From Anaerolineae bacterium (lineage in GTDB: Bacteria; Chloroflexota; Anaerolineae; Promineifilales; Promineifilaceae): a stretch of DNA of 64,000 nucleotides. Under the pieces are notes generated by a model that made no database searches, was not told where the DNA came from, and saw only the letters and a list, made by a program, of their open reading frames with translations. The translations under genes were made by a program, and so were the position numbers. The stretch covers positions 1 through 64,000 of the forward strand of contig JAHDWK010000005.1 of the NCBI GenBank assembly GCA_023382655.1. Direction: 5' to 3'. Numbering within the stretch: position 1 is the stretch's first letter; each line of letters begins with the position of its first letter. Shown here piece after piece: positions 59,295 through 64,000 of this stretch.

Positions 59295-60023
59295 TTAGCC
59301 ATCAAAGCGGTAGCCAAGGCCACGCACGGTGACAATGCGTCGGGCGTTGGCCGGGTCTGCTTCGATCTTTTCCCGCAGCCAGCGCACATGCACATCTACG
59401 GTGCGGCTGTTGCCATCATACGTCCAGCCCCACACCCGTTCCAAAATGAGGTCACGTGACAGGGCAATGCCCTGGTGCCGCGCCAGAAAGAGCAGCAAGT
59501 CATACTCTTTCGGTTTGAGCCGCACAATTTCATCGTTCAGGCGTACTTCACGCCGGTTTTGGTCAATCACCAGCGTATCGTACACCAGCAGGGCGTCCGG
59601 GCCGGTGGACACGGCCGTGCCCATCCCCCCCGGCTCCAGGCTCAATTCCTCACGAATCAATTCCACGCGCCGCAGCAGTGCCTTCACCCGCGCCAACAGT
59701 TCACGCATACTAAACGGCTTCGTCAGGTAATCATCTGCACCCATTTCCAGCCCCACCACCTTATCTACCTCTTCAGACTTAGCCGTGAGCATGAGAATAG
59801 GCGTACTGAACTCCTTGCGCAAAATGCGGCACACCTCAAAGCCATCTAGCCCTGGCAACATCACATCCAAAATGAGCAGGTCTGGCTTTTGCACGCGGGC
59901 CAGGGTGAGGGCGGTACGGCCGTTCTCTGTTGTCACCACCTCATACCCCTGGCGCTGTAAGTTATATTCCAGCGTTTCCAGTAAAGTCTTGTCGTCTTCC
60001 ACTACTAAAATTTTGATGCTCAT
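59295..60023 (-). CDS. phoP: Phosphate-regulon response regulator (PhoP/PhoB/RegX3-like)
   Basis: A 242-residue OmpR-family regulator. The receiver domain has EDD at 9-11, the phospho-acceptor Asp53 (LILDVMLPG) and Lys in LTKPF. A linker with a Gly-rich [12 protein letters not shown] stretch is followed by a winged helix with [31 protein letters not shown] and VRGLGYRF. Its partner kinase lies immediately downstream. The 11-base-phased TTAACA repeats at 53273 are the kind of site bound by PhoP dimers, so this protein probably drives both pst operons. It begins 4 bases after the stop of the upstream MetE-like gene, so it may be co-transcribed with it. Confidence 0.9.
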   Translation of the reverse strand: MSIKILVVEDDKTLLETLEYNLQRQGYEVVTTENGRTALTLARVQKPDLLILDVMLPGLDGFEVCRILRKEFSTPILMLTAKSEEVDKVVGLEMGADDYLTKPFSMRELLARVKALLRRVELIREELSLEPGGMGTAVSTGPDALLVYDTLVIDQNRREVRLNDEIVRLKPKEYDLLLFLARHQGIALSRDLILERVWGWTYDGNSRTVDVHVRWLREKIEADPANARRIVTVRGLGYRFDG

Positions 60024-60027
60024 ACGT

Positions 60028-61209
60028 TTAATTACCCATCAATCGGTGCGAGGCAATCGCCGCGCCTTCAGTCAGTGACCGCAATTTTGCCCAGACCACA
60101 TCCTCGACCACCATCTTGGAGCCGGCCGCCGTTTCAAAACCACAATCCGTGCCGGCAATAATCCGGTGCGGGTCGCCCACCGTGTTAGCAATCCGCTCAA
60201 TCCGGTCGGCCACCACTTCCGGGTGTTCAATGTAGTTTGTTGTTGTCTCAATCACGCCGGGAATCAAGACCCGGTCGCCTAAAAAATCAGGGTCGGCAAA
60301 CAGGCGATACTCATGCGCATGGCGCGGATTGGCCATGGAGAGCATCATCGCCCCGGCGTTTAGCTGTGACACTTCCGGCCAGATGTCGGCCAGGGGCACG
60401 TCACAATCATGCGGCCCCTCATAGTTTCCCCAGCAGACGTGCAGGCGCACCTGTTCGCGGGGGATGCCGGTGAGAGCGTTGTTCACGGCCGTGACCACCA
60501 ACCGCACAAACCCCAAAAACTCCGCCAACGGTTTGTCCTGAAACAACGTGTGCCGTTCCAAGGCCAGGTCAGGCGCATCAATTTGCAAGACAAATCCCGC
60601 CTCGACAATGGCCGTATATTCGGTGCGCAACGCCTTCCCTAACGCATTCACATACAGTTCCAAATCATCATAATGCTCGTTTTGCATCCCGGCAGCAATA
60701 ATGCCCGGCGAAGGCGCGGACATGAACGCTTCGGTGTAGGTGACGGCCGTGCCGACGGCCGTTTCCGCCAATAGTTCTTGAAGCTGGCGGCACTCCTGTT
60801 CTAGCGGCGTTGTGTTCACATAGCGCACCGGGCCAATCGCCTTCGGCGCCCGTAACAAATTCACCCGTTCATCCGTCCCCATCGCCTGCCGCCGCCGCTC
60901 CAAACTGCCCGGATAGCGCGTCAGGTCAGCCATGATCGGCCGGGAACCCACGCCGCCAAAACCACTCATGCGGTGCTGCACATAGGTAAAAAAACTTTCC
61001 CGCCCCATTTCGCCGTTGTTTACCACATCCAGCCCCACCGCCATCTGCCGCGCCAGGCTGGCGCGTGATGCTTCGCGCACGGCCGTCTTAAACACCTCAT
61101 CCGCCACCCCTTGCCCGGCAAAGCGGGCCGTGTGCAGCGCAATCAACGATTGCGGGCGGGGCAGGCTGCCCGCATGGGTGGTCAAAATTCTGTCGGTACT
61201 CTGGCGCAT
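60028..61209 (-). CDS. Cobalamin-independent methionine synthase-like (MetE C-terminal family) protein
   Basis: A 393-residue TIM-barrel protein of the MetE/epoxyalkane:CoM transferase superfamily. The zinc site can be placed at His257 and Cys259 (LHVCWGN), Glu321 (PGVIETTT) and Cys356 (AGTDCGF). The N-terminal [10 protein letters not shown] and [12 protein letters not shown] are family hallmarks. It lacks the N-terminal half of true MetE (about 750 residues), so it may methylate homocysteine from another donor or act on another thiol. It starts at 61209 with AGGAGACC-like bases upstream, and the phoP gene begins 4 bases after its stop. Confidence 0.85.
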   Translation of the reverse strand: MRQSTDRILTTHAGSLPRPQSLIALHTARFAGQGVADEVFKTAVREASRASLARQMAVGLDVVNNGEMGRESFFTYVQHRMSGFGGVGSRPIMADLTRYPGSLERRRQAMGTDERVNLLRAPKAIGPVRYVNTTPLEQECRQLQELLAETAVGTAVTYTEAFMSAPSPGIIAAGMQNEHYDDLELYVNALGKALRTEYTAIVEAGFVLQIDAPDLALERHTLFQDKPLAEFLGFVRLVVTAVNNALTGIPREQVRLHVCWGNYEGPHDCDVPLADIWPEVSQLNAGAMMLSMANPRHAHEYRLFADPDFLGDRVLIPGVIETTTNYIEHPEVVADRIERIANTVGDPHRIIAGTDCGFETAAGSKMVVEDVVWAKLRSLTEGAAIASHRLMGN

Positions 61210-61227
61210 CAGGTCTCCTCGATCCAG

Positions 61228-61256
61228 ATTGGTTCAATCTCAAAGATTGAACCAAT
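61228..61256. repeat. Perfect 13-bp hairpin
   Basis: ATTGGTTCAATCT and AGATTGAACCAAT around CAA, just upstream of the MetE-like gene and divergent from the BTAD gene. It could be an operator or hairpin element. Confidence 0.75.
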
Positions 61257-61360
61257 TTCCAACTTCTGGGATAAAATTCATGGTGATCAACAACGAAATC
61301 ACGGGCATATGCCCCAAACTCCCCACAGCCATTATATAGCTTTTCCCAAAAAGGGTTCAG

Positions 61361-61413
61361 GTTTGTAGTAACCGCTTTAGCGGGCAGAAGTGGCTAAAGC
61401 CGCTACTACAAAC
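61361..61413. repeat. GTTTGTAGTA / TACTACAAAC hairpin element
   Basis: GTTTGTAGTAACCGCTTTAG pairs with a CTAAAGCCGCTACTACAAAC arm (two mismatches). It is similar in style to the element at 33228 (GTTCGTAGTAGGCG) and ends 26 bases before the BTAD gene. Confidence 0.75.
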
Positions 61414-61439
61414 AACGAACGAGATCACGAGGAAAGTAA

Positions 61440-64000
61440 ATGACCGAATCGGCGGTGTTGACCATGCGGTTGTTTGGCGCACCAGAACTCCATGTGCATG
61501 GCACACCTCTCGCCTTGAAAAACCAGAAAGCACGCGCCCTGTTATTTTACCTGGCAATCACCGCGCAGCCCCACACCCGTGCCCACCTGGCGGCTTTGTT
61601 GTGGAGCGAATATCCGGCGGCCAGTGCTGGCGGGTCGCTGCGGGCCACGCTGTTCCAACTGCGGCGCGCCTTGCAGACGGCGGCGCTTGACCGGATTCTG
61701 CTGGCCGAGGGGGATTTGATTGGCTTGCAAGCCACGGCCGTCACCTGTGATGTCACCCAATTTTGCAGTCTGGTGGCCGACGGCCGTGAACCATCCCTCG
61801 CGCAAGCCATTGACCTGTATCGCGGCCCCCTGTTGGACGGTTTTACCCTGCCGGACACCCCCCTGTTTGACGATTGGTGGCAGCTAGAAGAGGAAAAGCT
61901 GCGCCAGCGTTACCTGAATGCGCTCAAACAATTGGCGGAGATGACGGCCGTGCGCCACGATCATTCGCCAGCAATCGCCTATTTGCAACGGCTGGTACAG
62001 GCCGACCCCCTGGCCGAAGAAGCGCAGCAGCAGCTCATCCGCCTCCATTTAGAGAGTGACCAGATCAGTCAGGCGCTTCGTCAATATCAGCAGTTTGAGA
62101 GCGAACTGCACAAAAAAATGGGGCTGCCGCCGGCCCCGGCCACACGCGCCCTGTTTCAAGAGGCGCTGCGACGGCAGCAGGCGCAATTACCGGCCAGACT
62201 GACCGCAAAACCAGACCAGACAAAACGTGGCCAACCGGTGTTGCCCTTTGTGGGGCGGGATGGACTGCTGGCCCAACTGCTGGTCATTGCCCAGGAAGTG
62301 AAAAGGGGGCACGGCCGTACCGTCCTGTTACAAGGGGATGGCGGCATTGGCAAGACGCGCCTCTTGCAGGAATTTCTGGCCCGGCTGACCGTGGAAACGC
62401 CCCCCTGGTTACTCTTGCAGGGCGCTTGCTCCCCCTTTGATGACCTCATCTCCTTTGGCCCCTTTCTGGAAGCGTTTCAAGAGACGCCCCTGGGAGACCT
62501 GACAGAGCAACTGCTGACTCCCAAAACGGACGCCCCGGCGGCACGGGATCAGTTTACTTACCACATATTGCAGACTTTGCGACGGCTGAGTCAAAATGCG
62601 CCATTGGTGCTGGCGGTGGATGATTTGCAATGGGCCAACAGTTCCACGCTGAACCTGTTTGGCCTGTTGGCGACGCGGCTGCATCATCTACCAGTGCTGC
62701 TGGTGGGCACGGCGCAGCGCCCGGAGACGATCCCGGCATTGCAGCGATTGGTGACGCTGGCACGGCGGCGCGGCCAGTTACACCTGTTGTCATTACCACC
62801 GCTGACGGACACGGCCGTGACCCACCTGCTGCAAAACCTGGCCATTGCCCCACCCGCCATCCCCTCTCTGGCCCACTGGCTGCAAGCCCGTGCCGACGGC
62901 AATCCCTTTGTCCTCGACGAGATCATCGCCCAACTGCGCGCCGAAGGCGTCCTGATTCCGATGGGGGGGCAGTGGCAGGGGGGGCAGTGGCAGCTAGACC
63001 CTGGCCGCTGGCTGCGTTGGCGCGCTGCCTATACCCTGCCGGAGACAACGTATGATCTTGTCTCCTGGCGGCTGCGCCACCTGACCCCAGAAGCACATGC
63101 TTTGTTAGCGGTATTGGCTGTGGCCGGTCAACCGCTGCCGCTGGCGCTGCTGGCCGATTTTGCCGGAACTTCAGAAGACCAGTTGGCTGCCATTCTGGAT
63201 GATCTGTCGGCCAGAGGGCTGCTGGTGGAAAGCAGCGGCGAACTGTTTGCCCTGTCACACTATCTGCTGCGCGAGACGGTGTTGCAGCGGCTCAGCCATG
63301 TGCGCCGCCGCCTGGTTCATCGCCAGTTAGCCCAGCAGATGGCGCACTGCCCTGCCCTGCAAGCCACGTTTCCGCTGTGGGAGATCGCCCGCCATGCCGT
63401 CGCCGGGGAAGATGTGGCCCTGGCGCGGCAGTATGGCCTGCCAATCCTCGGCCACCTGCCGCGTGATTTTACCGGGGCGGTGACAGTAGATTTTTTGCAC
63501 CACCTGTATGACCTCTTAGCGCCTACCGCCGCGCCCGATGAACGGCTGCGCCTGGCGCGAGCCATCGCCGATGGGCAGCAAGCCCTCGGCCATCTGGCGG
63601 AGGCGGCCCATTGGCAGCAGCGTTACCTGGAACTGGCGCAGCAGACGGGCAATGTGGCCGCCCAGGTGGCCGCTCATCTGGAAATGGGCGAACTGGCGCT
63701 CATCAGTAATGACTACGTGGCGGCCACGAAGGCGGCCGGGGCCGGATTGACGGCCTCTGTTTTACTGGCCGAAAGCGACCCCGCCTACCACCGGCTGACG
63801 GGGCGGGGACACCGGCTGCTGGGGCACGCCCTGGCGATGGAAGGTGGCGATCTGGCGGGGGCGGAACATCATTTGCAGGCGGCTACGGCCGTACACCGCC
63901 AATCGAACCATCCCCGTGATTTGTGCGCCAGCCTGTTTGAGTTGGGCAATGTGGCCGCACAGCAGGGGCGGCTGCTGCCCGCATTGGAATTGTATGAAGA
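61440..64000 (+). CDS. BTAD/AAA-ATPase/TPR transcriptional regulator (partial, runs off the window)
   Basis: An open frame of at least 853 codons with no stop before the window ends. An N-terminal winged-helix part (about 8-95: MRLFGAPELHV, KARALLFYLA, SLRATLFQLRRAL) is followed by a bacterial transcriptional activator domain (about 103-245: LYRGPLLDGF, LQRLVQADPLAEEAQQQLI). An AAA_16-type ATPase has Walker A GDGGIGKT (299-306) and Walker B LVLAVDDLQWA (near 393). TPR-like helices begin around residue 650. This is the plan of SARP/AfsR- or MalT-like large regulators that couple ATP and ligand binding to transcription. The start has GAGGAAAG upstream. Target genes unknown. Confidence 0.88.
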   Translation, partial: MTESAVLTMRLFGAPELHVHGTPLALKNQKARALLFYLAITAQPHTRAHLAALLWSEYPAASAGGSLRATLFQLRRALQTAALDRILLAEGDLIGLQATAVTCDVTQFCSLVADGREPSLAQAIDLYRGPLLDGFTLPDTPLFDDWWQLEEEKLRQRYLNALKQLAEMTAVRHDHSPAIAYLQRLVQADPLAEEAQQQLIRLHLESDQISQALRQYQQFESELHKKMGLPPAPATRALFQEALRRQQAQLPARLTAKPDQTKRGQPVLPFVGRDGLLAQLLVIAQEVKRGHGRTVLLQGDGGIGKTRLLQEFLARLTVETPPWLLLQGACSPFDDLISFGPFLEAFQETPLGDLTEQLLTPKTDAPAARDQFTYHILQTLRRLSQNAPLVLAVDDLQWANSSTLNLFGLLATRLHHLPVLLVGTAQRPETIPALQRLVTLARRRGQLHLLSLPPLTDTAVTHLLQNLAIAPPAIPSLAHWLQARADGNPFVLDEIIAQLRAEGVLIPMGGQWQGGQWQLDPGRWLRWRAAYTLPETTYDLVSWRLRHLTPEAHALLAVLAVAGQPLPLALLADFAGTSEDQLAAILDDLSARGLLVESSGELFALSHYLLRETVLQRLSHVRRRLVHRQLAQQMAHCPALQATFPLWEIARHAVAGEDVALARQYGLPILGHLPRDFTGAVTVDFLHHLYDLLAPTAAPDERLRLARAIADGQQALGHLAEAAHWQQRYLELAQQTGNVAAQVAAHLEMGELALISNDYVAATKAAGAGLTASVLLAESDPAYHRLTGRGHRLLGHALAMEGGDLAGAEHHLQAATAVHRQSNHPRDLCASLFELGNVAAQQGRLLPALELYE

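Noticed and set aside
1-64000. tRNA, rRNA and insertion sequences
   Set aside because: I read the spacers for tRNA T-loop words and for transposase motifs and found none. A tRNAscan or Infernal run would be needed to be certain.

Overview
The window looks like a chromosomal segment of a bacterium with moderately high GC, most probably a Chloroflexota member (Anaerolineae or Caldilineae-like). This is an inference from gene content: many GT-C type membrane glycosyltransferases, a T-box before serS, a BTAD/AAA regulator, Bacillus-type PHO repeats, and a dense palindromic octamer ACGGCCGT. No rRNA, tRNA, insertion sequence or CRISPR array was seen.

Layout. 71-2066: two tandem medium-chain dehydrogenases. 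2070-24078: a large, mostly minus-strand surface-polysaccharide cluster with GT39 and GT87 transferases, YfhO-like proteins, two flippases, two O-antigen ligases, two GT4 transferases and three methyltransferases, plus a decayed stretch at 9549-10341. 24369-25990: a response regulator overlapping a PqqB-like metallo-hydrolase. 26042-31099: a cytochrome P450 divergent from a DUF4129-DUF4350-MoxR operon, with a CRP-like operator between them. 31248: an orphan HicB. 31477-33215: a T-box controlled serS. 33298-45051: housekeeping and metabolic genes, including two CNNM/CorC transporters behind a long leader, an M32 carboxypeptidase, fmt, a PanE-like reductase, a class II aldolase, a GDPD and an orphan histidine kinase. 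45194-46000: a secreted DUF2202 protein.

46051-60023 is the most unusual part: two complete phosphate (Pst) ABC transporters placed head to head around one PHO-box region, together with phoU and a PhoR/PhoP pair. The minus-strand system (pstS-pstC-pstA-pstB-phoU) has a tandemly duplicated PstS lipoprotein, a PstC with an extra extracytoplasmic domain, and a PstA carrying a PstS-like domain in its first outer loop whose halves are in permuted order (C-half, then N-half). The plus-strand system (pstS-pstC-pstA-pstB-pstB) has two PstB proteins with complementary motif losses. One lacks the Walker B glutamate and the Q-loop glutamine, and the other lacks a normal signature motif. That is the pattern of an asymmetric NBD heterodimer with one consensus and one degenerate ATP site.

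The window ends with a MetE-like methyltransferase and an unfinished BTAD/AAA/TPR regulator. Several genes appear to be transcribed leaderless from promoters whose -10 box lies 6-7 bases before the ATG. Intergenic spacers are full of hairpins and short dispersed repeats.
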